64,000 bases of DNA from Microbulbifer sp. YPW16 (GTDB lineage: Bacteria; Pseudomonadota; Gammaproteobacteria; Pseudomonadales; Cellvibrionaceae). A program made the translations under genes and the position numbers. This document shows, one piece after another, positions 18,161 through 26,782 of this stretch. The DNA lies in contig NZ_CP089928.1 in assembly GCF_021290385.1 (NCBI RefSeq), positions 1,224,501 through 1,288,500 on the forward strand. Reading direction: 5' to 3'. Positions within the stretch are counted from its first letter, which is position 1; each line of letters begins with the position of its first letter. Below the pieces are notes generated by a model. It was not told the DNA's origin. It did no database searches and saw nothing but the letters and a program-made list of their open reading frames with translations.

Positions 18161-19441
18161 ATGAACGTGCGTATCGACTCCGCCAGACGCGACCAGTTAC
18201 TGGAATGGGAACAGGAACTGGAGGCGCAGTACCGGCGTATCTGCCAACACGAACTCAACCTGGACCTGACCCGGGGCAAGCCATCCGCGGATCAGCTGCA
18301 CCTCTCCGACAAGCTGGACGGTATCCTGAATGGCGATTACCGCTCGCCGGACGGCATCGATACCCGCAATTACGGTGGCCTGGAGGGATTGCCCTGCACC
18401 CGCGCCCTGGGGGCAGACATCCTCCAGGTGCCCACTGAAGAAGTTCTCGCCGGGGGCAACAGCTCGCTAACCCTCATGTACCACGCAGTGCTTACCGGCT
18501 ACCTGTTCGGTTTTGCCGGCACCACGCCCTGGCGCGAACTGCAGGCACCCAAGTTCCTCTGCCCGGTCCCCGGCTATGACCGCCACTTCACCATCTGTGA
18601 GCAGCTGGGCATCGGCATGGTGAACGTGCCGATGACAGCGACCGGCCCGGATATGGATGCGGCGGAAAAACTGGTGCGCGAGGACCAGGACATTATCGGT
18701 ATCTGGTGCGTGCCCAAGTTCTCCAATCCCACCGGCGTCACCTACGACCAGGATACGGTCAACCGCCTGGCCCAACTCGGGCAGGTAGCCAATCCGGGAT
18801 TCCGGATATTCTGGGATAACGCCTATGCCATCCACGACCTGGACCAGCATATCAACCTCCCCAGCATCCGCTCGGCGACGATCGAAAATGACACCGCCGA
18901 CTCCGTGCTCCAGTTTGCCTCAACCTCCAAGGTCACCCACGCCGGCGCCGGCGTCGCCTTTGTCAGCGCCAGCCCGGCGAACCTGGATTCGCTCAAGCAG
19001 CAGATGCAGGCCATGACGATCGGCCCGGACAAGGTAAACCAGCTGCGCCACTCACGTCTCTTTCCTGAGTTCACCCTGCTAAAAGAGCATATGCAGCAGC
19101 ATGCCAATATCCTCAAACCCAAGTTCGAGTGTGTGCTGAAGCACCTGCAGGACGCCTTTGGCGACTCCGACCTGGACGAGTGGGAAACACCCCACGGCGG
19201 TTACTTTGTTTCCTTCGACACGCGTCCCGGCTGTGCCACTGAGGTAGTGAAGCTGGCCGCCGAGGCCGGGGTAAAGCTCACCCCGGCCGGTGCCACCTTC
19301 CCCTATGGCAAGGACCCGCAGAACCGCAATATCCGTATCGCCCCGAGCTTCCCGCCACTGGAGGAACTGGATACCGCCATGTCGGTACTGGTGCTGTGCA
19401 TCAAGCTGGCCAGCGTACGGGTGCAGTTGCAGCAGGCCTGA
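18161..19441 (+). CDS. Aspartate aminotransferase, class Ic type (PF12897-like)
   Basis: A 426-residue PLP-dependent aminotransferase. Key features are LTRGKPSADQL near residue 28, GGNSSLTLMYH near residue 102 (cofactor phosphate site), KFSNPTGVTY near residue 185, FWDNAYAIHDL near residue 216 and the PLP lysine in STSKVTHAG near residue 252. The DLTRGKP opening marks the atypical aspartate aminotransferase group (PF12897) rather than AspC. The ATG at 18161 directly follows GAGGG. The GTG at 18167, six bases further, has better spacing and may be the true start. Confidence 0.85.
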   Translation: MNVRIDSARRDQLLEWEQELEAQYRRICQHELNLDLTRGKPSADQLHLSDKLDGILNGDYRSPDGIDTRNYGGLEGLPCTRALGADILQVPTEEVLAGGNSSLTLMYHAVLTGYLFGFAGTTPWRELQAPKFLCPVPGYDRHFTICEQLGIGMVNVPMTATGPDMDAAEKLVREDQDIIGIWCVPKFSNPTGVTYDQDTVNRLAQLGQVANPGFRIFWDNAYAIHDLDQHINLPSIRSATIENDTADSVLQFASTSKVTHAGAGVAFVSASPANLDSLKQQMQAMTIGPDKVNQLRHSRLFPEFTLLKEHMQQHANILKPKFECVLKHLQDAFGDSDLDEWETPHGGYFVSFDTRPGCATEVVKLAAEAGVKLTPAGATFPYGKDPQNRNIRIAPSFPPLEELDTAMSVLVLCIKLASVRVQLQQA

Positions 19442-19479
19442 CCCTTCCGCCACCGGAACGACACCCGGCCAATCAAGAA

Positions 19480-19507
19480 GGGGCGCAGCGGCGCCCCTTT
19501 TTGTTTT
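19480..19507 (+). terminator. Rho-independent terminator after the aminotransferase gene
   Basis: A perfect seven-base-pair stem GGGGCGC/GCGCCCC with a four-base loop is followed by TTTTTGTTTT. It lies 38 bp after the stop codon and faces the convergent olsF-like gene. Confidence 0.88.
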
Positions 19508-19551
19508 GCTGGTTCTGCCGGATATCGGTGACCCGGGCAATGAAGCCGCTG

Positions 19552-21225
19552 TCAGCCGGCCAGGTACCTGCGGGAAAATTTCGGGTCCATTTTCTGCAGG
19601 TCCACCACCACCAGCCCGTCCACCGAATCACAGAAATCCGGATCCACATTGAAGGCGTGGAAACTGGTCCCCCCGGGAGTGGTCACCGCAGTGTATTTCT
19701 TGAACAACGGCGGCAGCAAAACACCCTCCTGCTTCAGGACCTGCTTGAGCTGCAGCATATCCTCTCCGGCACTGCCCACCAGGGGTGGCAGGTCCTGCCG
19801 GACCTCCTCGAACGGCAGGCGCGCATCGCCGAGCGGGTTGTCGGTGGAGAAGTGGTGCAGGAAATAACGCACGATCGCGGACTTGGCCCGCACCGTGAAT
19901 GTGCCCGGCATTGATACCGGGCCAAACAGGTAACGCACATCATTCCTGGCAATCCACTGGCCAATACCGCACCAGAGCAGGTCCAGGCCGCGGCCACGCC
20001 AGTAGTCCGGCAACAGGAAACTGCGGCCCAGCTCCGCCGAGCCGGGCAGGCACTCCTGCGGCGGGCGCGGATAATTGAACAGGGTGCTGCTGTAAACCTG
20101 CTCCGGCTGCAAGCTGTCGGTGCTGGCAAGCCGGTAGGCGCCGGCAATCTGCCGGGCGTCTTCATCCCACAGCAGCAGGTGATCGTAGTGCGCGTCAAAG
20201 GCATCCCAGTCGCGGCTCAGGCCAGTGCCCTCCCCCACAGCCCGGAATGACACCTCGCGGCAGCGAGACAGCTCCCGCATTACCGGGCAGTCTGGCTGCT
20301 GGCGGTACAACCGGACCGTAAAGCCGCCCTGCTCCACCAGCGCTTCACACTGGCGGATGACCGCGGCCACTTTTCCAGCTGCTTCCGGTGCGGCAACCGG
20401 CTCGGGCCCCAGAGGGCGCGGGGAATGACTCAGCTGGTAGACATGCTTTCGCCACAGGCGCGCCTGGGTAGGGGGCGTGAGCGGCCACTGGCGAAAATAA
20501 TCCGCCTCCACCGGGCTGCCGATACGGATGTCGATACTGCGGCTGGCCTGTTTGAACATTTCGCGGATCAGCCACAGGGTCGATAGTGGTTTGTTGACCA
20601 TCGACAGGCCGTAGAACCACAGGGAGTTGCGGCCACGCACCTGCACCGGCAGGATCGGCGCCCCGGCCCTGGCGGCAAAGCGGACAAACCCCGGATTCCA
20701 GCGACCGTCACGCACGCCCTTCGGGGTCAGGCGCGAGACTTCGCCGGCGGGAAAAACAATAACCGCACCACCCCGGTGAAGATGCCGGTGAATCCCCTCC
20801 ACGTCTGCCCGCCGGGTACGCCCGTTGAAATTGTCGACCGGCAACAGGTATGGGCGCAAGGGCTCGATGTTCCACAGCAACTGGCTGGCCACCGCCCGCA
20901 CATCGCCACGCACTCGCGCCACCATGTCGATCAGAGCCAGGCCATCGAGGCTCCCCAGCGGGTGGTTGGATACAATCACCAGGGGGCCGTCCCTGGGGAT
21001 CCGCTCCAGCTCGCCGGGATACAGGTCATAGTGGAAATTGAAGTGGGCGAACACCTGCCGGATAAAGTCCAGGCCGCCCAGGTGGGGGTAGAGGCGCCCA
21101 AACTCCTGCAGTTTCTGTTCGCAGCATATTATCTTCAGCGTGGCTGAAGCCAGCCGTCGGGCGGGCTTTTGCGGCGCGGCACTGAACCATGGGTTGCGGG
21201 CCAGCAGGCTGTCCAGCTGGATCAT
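19552..21225 (-). CDS. olsF: OlsF-like bifunctional aminolipid (ornithine lipid) synthase
   Basis: A 557-residue two-domain acyltransferase. The N-terminal half (about 60-270) is PlsC/OlsA-like, with NHPLGSLDG (87-95, catalytic His88 and Asp94) and FPAGE (158-162). The C-terminal half (about 285-530) is an OlsB/hemolysin-type GNAT domain with AGAYRLASTD and ELGRSFLLPDYW. This order matches OlsF of Serratia, where one domain N-acylates ornithine and the other O-acylates the lyso-lipid. It overlaps the upstream LpxH-like gene by four bases (ATGA), implying coupling. The amino acid headgroup, ornithine or another, cannot be read from sequence. Confidence 0.82.
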   Translation of the reverse strand: MIQLDSLLARNPWFSAAPQKPARRLASATLKIICCEQKLQEFGRLYPHLGGLDFIRQVFAHFNFHYDLYPGELERIPRDGPLVIVSNHPLGSLDGLALIDMVARVRGDVRAVASQLLWNIEPLRPYLLPVDNFNGRTRRADVEGIHRHLHRGGAVIVFPAGEVSRLTPKGVRDGRWNPGFVRFAARAGAPILPVQVRGRNSLWFYGLSMVNKPLSTLWLIREMFKQASRSIDIRIGSPVEADYFRQWPLTPPTQARLWRKHVYQLSHSPRPLGPEPVAAPEAAGKVAAVIRQCEALVEQGGFTVRLYRQQPDCPVMRELSRCREVSFRAVGEGTGLSRDWDAFDAHYDHLLLWDEDARQIAGAYRLASTDSLQPEQVYSSTLFNYPRPPQECLPGSAELGRSFLLPDYWRGRGLDLLWCGIGQWIARNDVRYLFGPVSMPGTFTVRAKSAIVRYFLHHFSTDNPLGDARLPFEEVRQDLPPLVGSAGEDMLQLKQVLKQEGVLLPPLFKKYTAVTTPGGTSFHAFNVDPDFCDSVDGLVVVDLQKMDPKFSRRYLAG

Positions 21226-22013
21226 GCCGCCACCACTTCGGTCATGATATGGGCGATTTTCGGGGCGCGCCGCCAGTGCAGCAATTCGAGGCTGCCATCA
21301 CGCTGCTCCACGACTGCACTCATGGAGTCGACCCAGTCACCGCAATTCGCGTAGGTGACTAGGTTATCCCCAACCCGGTCATCGCGAACCGCCCCACGAT
21401 GGATATGGCCGCAGATCACGCCATCGTAGCCGCGGCTGGCGGTCTCACGGACAGCCACCTGTTCAAACCGGTTCATCATTCGCCGTGCCGCGTTTACGCG
21501 GTTCTTGACGTGATTGGCCAGCGACCACCAGGGCAGGTCGAAACGGCTGCGCCAGTAATTGATCCAGCGATTGAAGCGCAACATCAGGTAATAGCTCTGG
21601 TCACCGATATGGTAACTGACAGGATTGATGCTGATATGGTGCTCGAACTGGTCGCCATGGGTTACCCAGTAACGCTTGCCACTGGCGGCCTCGTGCACCC
21701 ACTCCCGCTCGATGCGGATATTACCCAGGCGCTTGCCGGCCCAGCTCCGCATGGGGGCGTCGTGGTTGCCCGGCACATAGATTACCTCGGGCGTACTGCT
21801 GCTGATTTCAGATAGTATCCCCAGCAACAGGGTGGAAGCCTTGCACCAGCTGCCCTTACCCTGGGAAAGTGCTTTCATATCGAAGATATCGCCCACCAGG
21901 TAGACGGTATCGGCGCGGTGCTGGGCGAGGAAGTCGGCCAGGCGCTGGGGTTCACTGTCCCGGCTGCCCAGGTGAACATCGGAAATCCACAGTGCGCGGT
22001 AGCGGTTACTCAT
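21222..22013 (-). CDS. LpxH-like metallophosphoesterase (UDP-2,3-diacylglucosamine diphosphatase family)
   Basis: A 263-residue calcineurin-like phosphoesterase. Metal ligands are visible in ISDVHLGS (Asp12, His14), VGDIFD (Asp42), PGNHDAP, THGDQFE and CGHIHRG. The family (COG2908) includes UDP-2,3-diacylglucosamine hydrolases, but the HHISINPVSYHIGDQSYY region is characteristic of the longer, less studied branch, so the substrate is uncertain. The ATG at 22013 is preferred over a GTG at 22040. Its stop overlaps the start of the olsF-like gene, suggesting a joint role in membrane lipid remodelling. Confidence 0.75.
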   Translation of the reverse strand: MSNRYRALWISDVHLGSRDSEPQRLADFLAQHRADTVYLVGDIFDMKALSQGKGSWCKASTLLLGILSEISSSTPEVIYVPGNHDAPMRSWAGKRLGNIRIEREWVHEAASGKRYWVTHGDQFEHHISINPVSYHIGDQSYYLMLRFNRWINYWRSRFDLPWWSLANHVKNRVNAARRMMNRFEQVAVRETASRGYDGVICGHIHRGAVRDDRVGDNLVTYANCGDWVDSMSAVVEQRDGSLELLHWRRAPKIAHIMTEVVAA

Positions 22014-22144
22014 TGCAAGGCCCCAAGTAGCGGTTTGCACTAACTTGCAGGATATTTTTTACATTACAGGGGCGATTTGTTGACGGTTATGTTGCGCGTA
22101 ACAGCTGCGGGCTCGCGCCAGCCTCGCCTGTGCCTGGCAAGGGC

Positions 22145-22930
22145 CTAGTTGCGCACCCGCTCTATCTGCTCAAAACGGGAAACACTGGCCAGGTAATCCT
22201 GCCAGCTGCGCTGGAGTTCGGTAGTCTGGTATTGGCGATATTTCTCCCGATCCAGCCAGAGCACCGTCGTCCGCGCCCTCCTCAGGTTGATCAGGGGCAG
22301 GTTGTCGATGGCAGCCGAGCCACTGCTGAACACGGACCCCGCCCTGGAGTTCTGGATCATGTCGCTGACAATCGTCAGGTGTACCTCCTGTGCCCGGCCA
22401 TCCAGGCGATCCAGCGCCACCACATCCGACAGCGCCTCGTAAATCGGCGACACTTCCTGGTCACCGGCGGCAACCACCTCCGCGATAGCCCGGTCCAGTG
22501 GCTGCTCGAAGCGCTCCAGGTAGAGTCGCTCGACAAAGGCGCGGTTTGCGGTCAGTGCACTGACGGCGTCGGCGGTTTCGGGCTTGCAGATATCCACTAC
22601 AGACTCGGAGAGTCCATGGTACTTCTCATCCAGGACAAAGAGGGTAAAGCGGTCGTTTACCGCGGCCTGCTCCAGCACACCGGATATATGCGTGCGGAGG
22701 AAGTGTTTCTGGTAATCCGACAGGGCGTCAGAAACATCAATGATAAAAACATGGTGCAGGGGGCGCGGCAGGCTCGTATTACACAGCGTTTTACGGTCGT
22801 AGTCATTCTCCGGTGCATTGATCACTCGCACGACGGTTACCGCAAGTGCGGCCAGGATCACGACACCGAGCGCCGCCACCATCAGGCCTTTCCTGTCATC
22901 GCCGGACAGGCGACTGAATATCTCCCTCAT
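22145..22930 (-). CDS. Membrane-anchored vWA-like protein of unknown function
   Basis: I do not recognise this 261-residue protein by name. It has one N-terminal membrane segment (about 15-37) followed by a soluble domain with a von Willebrand A-like pattern: strand VFIIDVSDALS (Asp65, Ser67, degenerate MIDAS), strand RFTLFVLDEK, a helix SPIYEALSDV and strand VHLTIVSDMIQNS with a further acidic residue. It would sit on one face of the inner membrane and bind a metal or a partner protein. Its ATG overlaps the stop of the upstream coiled-coil membrane protein (TAATG), so the two are surely co-translated and probably form a complex. Confidence 0.7.
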   Translation of the reverse strand: MREIFSRLSGDDRKGLMVAALGVVILAALAVTVVRVINAPENDYDRKTLCNTSLPRPLHHVFIIDVSDALSDYQKHFLRTHISGVLEQAAVNDRFTLFVLDEKYHGLSESVVDICKPETADAVSALTANRAFVERLYLERFEQPLDRAIAEVVAAGDQEVSPIYEALSDVVALDRLDGRAQEVHLTIVSDMIQNSRAGSVFSSGSAAIDNLPLINLRRARTTVLWLDREKYRQYQTTELQRSWQDYLASVSRFEQIERVRN

Positions 22931-24303
22931 TAAACCCCACTCAGTCCCTTGTCCTGCTCTATCCGCTCGATGGCGGCATTGATCTGCCCATTGATGCTCT
23001 CGAGTTTCTCGCTGATCGCTTCCATGGCCGCGGCATATTCCTCATCGAGGCCTGCAATGACCCGTTCGAAACAGGACAGGTCCTCCCGGTGCTGGTCCAG
23101 CCCGGCGGTATTCAGCTTTGGCAGTTTTTCCAGCTCCACCTGCAGCAGCTTGCCAAAATAGGCGGCGCGCCGGTTGGTGATGCGCTCGGCATGGGACTGG
23201 TAGTGGCGGATCAGCTCGTCGAGCAGCCCCTGGGCCTTGACGATATCTTCCTCGTACTGCCGGCGGATATGCTCGCTGCGCTCGATACTTGCCTTGAAAT
23301 CGATAAACTCCGAGCGTATTTCCTGCTCTCTCCCGGACACTTCCCGCCGGGTCTCCTCGGCCTCCCTGCCAACCTCGCGGAAAGCATCGGCACAGCGCTG
23401 CAGCCAGAGCCGGCGGGCCTCCCGGTGCCGGCGGGTCACCGCCGTATAGCCCGGATACCGATCGTCAACCAGGAAGAACTTGGCCGCCAGCAGCATTACC
23501 GCCATACCGCTGACAATCACCATGATCCAGGAATTGAAATCGCGGATGCCCAGCGGCTGGCCCGACAGGCTGGCGACTGCCAAGCCCGAGGCCGCAAACG
23601 GGTCGGCCTCGAGAGCCTCCCGGTAGTGGCCCACTCCCAGTACAAACAGGGTGGTCAGCGCTGCCGCGCCCAGGAACAGGCAGAGGAACAGGCTCTTCCT
23701 CAGGATACTGACGTGAAACAGGTTGCGCAGCGTGAAGGCCAGGAACGCCGCAAGGCCCAGGTTCACCAGGGAAATGATAAAGGCCTGGAAGAAGCCCCCC
23801 ACCAGTCCCAGCTCGCTGCCTTTCGAAAGGAAAAAGGAATTGAGGGCGGTCTCGAGGATCACCACGAAGAAAATCACGGAAAAATGCAGGATCCTCGACT
23901 CGCGGTACTCCGCGTCCCGGGTCAGTCCGTTGCGGAGCCGGAATATCTCCAGGTCCATGCGTGTCGAAGATACCGTCGCGGCGGCACCTTCCATTTCCCG
24001 GCTCAGCAGGGCAAAGCGGTTCGCCAGCCGCTGGTGGATAGTGCGGCCGGTATTTCGCAGTTCCTGGTAGTGCTGGCGGATTTTGGCCTCACCGCGACGT
24101 TCGGCCTGTTCGTCCAGTGCCGCCTGCCGCTCCCGGTGGACACGGCCGATGATCTCACTGGTGACATAGGAGCGCAGGCTTTCTTCGCTCTCGGTGTGAC
24201 TGTTCCGGTCCGATTCGGGTATGCCGGCTTTGACATCCCGCTCGACGCGCTGCTCGATCTTGAGGGTTGAGATGGCAGCCTTGGTCGCAGGTATTGAGGC
24301 CAT
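22930..24303 (-). CDS. Four-helix coiled-coil membrane protein of unknown function
   Basis: A 457-residue protein not recognised by family. It has a charged helical N-terminal region (about 40-130), four membrane segments (about 139-160, 166-192, 202-224, 257-279) and a long C-terminal helical coiled-coil region (about 288-450) rich in Glu and Arg. With both ends predicted on the same side, it looks like a scaffold or channel-type component. The ATG at 24303 has AGGT eight bases upstream. A GTG at 24312 is the alternative. It is translationally coupled to the vWA-like gene, and its leader carries three inverted repeats. Confidence 0.7.
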   Translation of the reverse strand: MASIPATKAAISTLKIEQRVERDVKAGIPESDRNSHTESEESLRSYVTSEIIGRVHRERQAALDEQAERRGEAKIRQHYQELRNTGRTIHQRLANRFALLSREMEGAAATVSSTRMDLEIFRLRNGLTRDAEYRESRILHFSVIFFVVILETALNSFFLSKGSELGLVGGFFQAFIISLVNLGLAAFLAFTLRNLFHVSILRKSLFLCLFLGAAALTTLFVLGVGHYREALEADPFAASGLAVASLSGQPLGIRDFNSWIMVIVSGMAVMLLAAKFFLVDDRYPGYTAVTRRHREARRLWLQRCADAFREVGREAEETRREVSGREQEIRSEFIDFKASIERSEHIRRQYEEDIVKAQGLLDELIRHYQSHAERITNRRAAYFGKLLQVELEKLPKLNTAGLDQHREDLSCFERVIAGLDEEYAAAMEAISEKLESINGQINAAIERIEQDKGLSGV

Positions 24304-24310
24304 ATCCGTC

Positions 24311-24338
24311 ACCTAAAAGACATCCCTTACATTTAGGT
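24311..24338 (-). promoter_or_regulatory. Leader hairpin overlapping the ribosome site of the coiled-coil gene
   Basis: Perfect seven-base arms (ACCTAAA and TTTAGGT) with a 14-base loop lie immediately upstream of the ATG at 24303. The distal arm contains the AGGT that should act as ribosome site, so folding of the RNA would hide it. This is a structural inference from sequence. Confidence 0.4.
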
Positions 24339-24412
24339 ATCCGCGCTGCGCCAGACCACTGCGGTGCCGGTACTGGCAACGGCACCCGGAGGGTAGCGAC
24401 ACACGCATCCCT

Positions 24413-24427
24413 TATTCTTCAAGAATA
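24413..24427. promoter_or_regulatory. 15-bp perfect palindrome TATTCTTCAAGAATA
   Basis: A perfect 7-1-7 inverted repeat, about 110 bp upstream of the coiled-coil gene start. It has the form of a repressor operator, but no regulator is encoded next to it. Another inverted repeat (GGTGCCG/CGGCACC arms at 24363-24369 and 24380-24386) lies between it and the gene. Confidence 0.4.
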
Positions 24428-24577
24428 GTGCTGATTCGCGGCGCCGGGTCGATTCGGCCGCCGGGGCGCGACGACCGGTTGCCCATCGCTGACGGGGAGA
24501 GCGGTATAAGGCCTGAATGGAAACGGGGCATGGGGGAAACGGGAAGCTGCGGGGCGGCACACCGGTGCCGCCGGAGT

Positions 24578-24910
24578 TCACTCGCCGTCTTGCGGCGGCT
24601 GCATGGGACTCGGGAAGGGGAACTTGGCGACCTTGTCACCCTTGACCTCGACAATCTTGCCGGTGCCCTCTTTCTCCACCTCGTCGATGCGCACGATGCT
24701 GTGCATGGGGATGTAGGAACGGGTCACCGAGGCGAACTCGGTCTTGAGCTTCTCCTCACTGGGATCCACTACCAACTGCGACTTTTCGCCGAAAACAAAT
24801 TCCTCTACCTCGATAAAGCCGTACATATCGCTCTGGTAGATGGCCCGGGCGTAGAGTTCATACACCTGGTTCTGGTTGTGAAAGATGACTTTGTAGATCG
24901 GATTCGCCAT
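24578..24910 (-). CDS. DUF1820 family protein
   Basis: A 110-residue protein starting MANPIYKVIFHNQNQVYELYA and containing SDMYGFIEVEEFVFGE, which match DUF1820, a small conserved gammaproteobacterial family of unknown function usually encoded beside miaB. That neighbourhood is kept here: it diverges from miaB. The ATG at 24910 has GGGAA upstream. An in-frame extension to 25135 is not family-like. Confidence 0.85.
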   Translation of the reverse strand: MANPIYKVIFHNQNQVYELYARAIYQSDMYGFIEVEEFVFGEKSQLVVDPSEEKLKTEFASVTRSYIPMHSIVRIDEVEKEGTGKIVEVKGDKVAKFPFPSPMQPPQDGE

Positions 24911-25225
24911 AGAGTTCCCAGGATGGAGGTTGTCCCTCGCGGATTCTGCTTTTGGTACGGGGATCTCCCCGCAGTGCTCACTCACCGTCCCTGGCGCGAC
25001 TAGCGGACATTCGGCCAGTCTCGGGCCCAGCCATCCATGGCTGGTGGATGGCCCCAGCGCGAAGCATTGCTTCCCCTGCGCCTGGACCATCCCGGAAAAA
25101 GCGCGCAAGAATAGCACAGGACCGCAGTCCCACATATAGTAGCTGCCCCGCCATCTATGCAGTGCCGGCGCGGGTCGCTATAATGCCCGCCCCTTTGGAT
25201 TGCACAGTTTTTAACCAGGCCAGTT
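24911..25225. other. Divergent intergenic region DUF1820 / miaB
   Basis: This 315-bp spacer carries a consensus -10 hexamer for miaB at 25179-25184. No gene, no strong palindrome and no clear minus-strand promoter was found. Confidence 0.5.
25179..25184 (+). promoter_or_regulatory. Consensus -10 element (TATAAT) upstream of miaB
   Basis: A perfect TATAAT lies 41 bp before the miaB start. A -35 match at the proper spacing is poor, so this is a partial promoter call. Confidence 0.5.
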
Positions 25226-26605
25226 ATGTCCGAAACCACGCCCCAGGCAAAAGTGAAAAAGCTCTATATCAAGACCCACGGCTGCCAGATGAACGAGTAC
25301 GACTCGGCGCGCATGCGTGACCTGCTCGGGGAGTCGCACGCCATGGTGCCGACGGATGACCCGGAGGATGCGGATGTCCTGCTGGTGAACACCTGTTCTA
25401 TCCGCGAGAAGGCCCAGGAAAAACTGTTCCACCAGCTGGGGCGCTGGAAGCACCTGAAGGAAAAGAATCCCGAGCTGATCATCGGCGTCGGCGGATGCGT
25501 GGCGAGCCAGGAGGGCGAGGCCATCTCCAAACGCGCACCCTACGTGGACCTGATTTTTGGTCCGCAGACCCTGCACCGCCTGCCGGACATGATGGAGACC
25601 CGGGAACAGAAAAACGGTGCTGTAGTGGTGGATGTCACTTTCCCGGAAATCGAGAAGTTCGACCGCCTGCCCCAGCCTGAGGCCGACGGCGCCACCGCCT
25701 TTGTCTCCATCATGGAGGGCTGCTCCAAGTACTGCACCTTCTGTGTCGTGCCTTACACCCGTGGCGAGGAGGTCAGCCGCCCGGTGGCAGACGTGCTGGA
25801 GGAAGTGGCGCACCTGGCGGACCAGGGTGTGCGCGAGGTCAACCTGCTGGGCCAGAATGTGAACGCTTACCGGGCCACCGGTGACGACGGCCAGGTGGTG
25901 GATTTTGCCGAACTGATCACCTACGTGGCGGCCATCGACGGGATCGACCGTATCCGTTACACCACCTCCCACCCGGTAGAGTTTTCCGACGCACTGATCG
26001 ATGTCTACGCCGAAGTTCCGGAGCTGGTAAACCACCTGCATCTGCCGGTCCAGAGCGGCTCCGACCGTATCCTGATGGCGATGAAGCGAGGCCATACGGC
26101 GCTGGAGTACAAATCCAAGATCCGTCGACTGAAGAAGATCCGCCCGGAAATCTGCCTGTCTTCCGACTTTATTATCGGCTTCCCGGGGGAGACCGAGCAG
26201 GATTTCGAGGCCACCATGAAGCTGATCCAGGACGTGGGTTTTGACATTTCCTTCAGCTTTATTTACTCGGCGCGCCCGGGCACCCCGGCCGCCGACCTGC
26301 CGGACGACACCCCCGAAGCAGTGAAAAAGCAGCGCCTGCAGCTGCTGCAGCACCGTATCAACCAGCAGGCGGCGGAGATTGCCCGCCGCATGGTGGGCAA
26401 CACCGAGCGGGTGCTGGTAACCGGCGTCTCCAGGAAGGACCCGGGCCAGCTGCAGGGCCGGACCGAAAACAACCGCGTAGTCAATTTCCGTGCCGACGAT
26501 ATGGCCCTGATCGGCAAGTTCGCCGATGTGGTGATCGAGGAAGCATTGCCAAACTCGCTGCGCGGCACGCTGGTGACCTCGGAACTGGAGGGGCCGCTGT
26601 TCTAG
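25226..26605 (+). CDS. miaB: tRNA-2-methylthio-N6-dimethylallyladenosine synthase MiaB
   Basis: MiaB is a radical-SAM methylthiotransferase that adds a methylthio group to i6A37 of tRNAs. The 459-residue protein has the auxiliary-cluster cysteines Cys20 (HGCQMN), Cys57 (NTCSIR) and Cys91 (GGCVAS), the radical-SAM triad Cys166, Cys170 and Cys173 in CSKYCTFC, and a C-terminal TRAM-like domain ending ELEGPLF. It heads the miaB-phoH-ybeY-corC-lnt block, the usual gammaproteobacterial arrangement. Confidence 0.97.
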   Translation: MSETTPQAKVKKLYIKTHGCQMNEYDSARMRDLLGESHAMVPTDDPEDADVLLVNTCSIREKAQEKLFHQLGRWKHLKEKNPELIIGVGGCVASQEGEAISKRAPYVDLIFGPQTLHRLPDMMETREQKNGAVVVDVTFPEIEKFDRLPQPEADGATAFVSIMEGCSKYCTFCVVPYTRGEEVSRPVADVLEEVAHLADQGVREVNLLGQNVNAYRATGDDGQVVDFAELITYVAAIDGIDRIRYTTSHPVEFSDALIDVYAEVPELVNHLHLPVQSGSDRILMAMKRGHTALEYKSKIRRLKKIRPEICLSSDFIIGFPGETEQDFEATMKLIQDVGFDISFSFIYSARPGTPAADLPDDTPEAVKKQRLQLLQHRINQQAAEIARRMVGNTERVLVTGVSRKDPGQLQGRTENNRVVNFRADDMALIGKFADVVIEEALPNSLRGTLVTSELEGPLF

Positions 26606-26782
26606 CGGCACCCCATCCAGGCTGGCGGCAGGCAGAGGACGGCGTCCCGGTTCTGTAATACCAGCCTGGTATAAAGGCCTTATAAGCTTAGAACCGATTC
26701 GTCACAGCCCGCCCTTTCCCCTACAGGGAAAATGGGTATACCCTAGCAATGAAATCCCGGATATAGGTGCACGGAAACCAAT

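Noticed and set aside
25211..26611. 466-codon minus-strand frame opposite miaB
   Set aside because: The plus strand encodes MiaB with all cysteines and a consensus -10 upstream; the reverse frame is a shadow.
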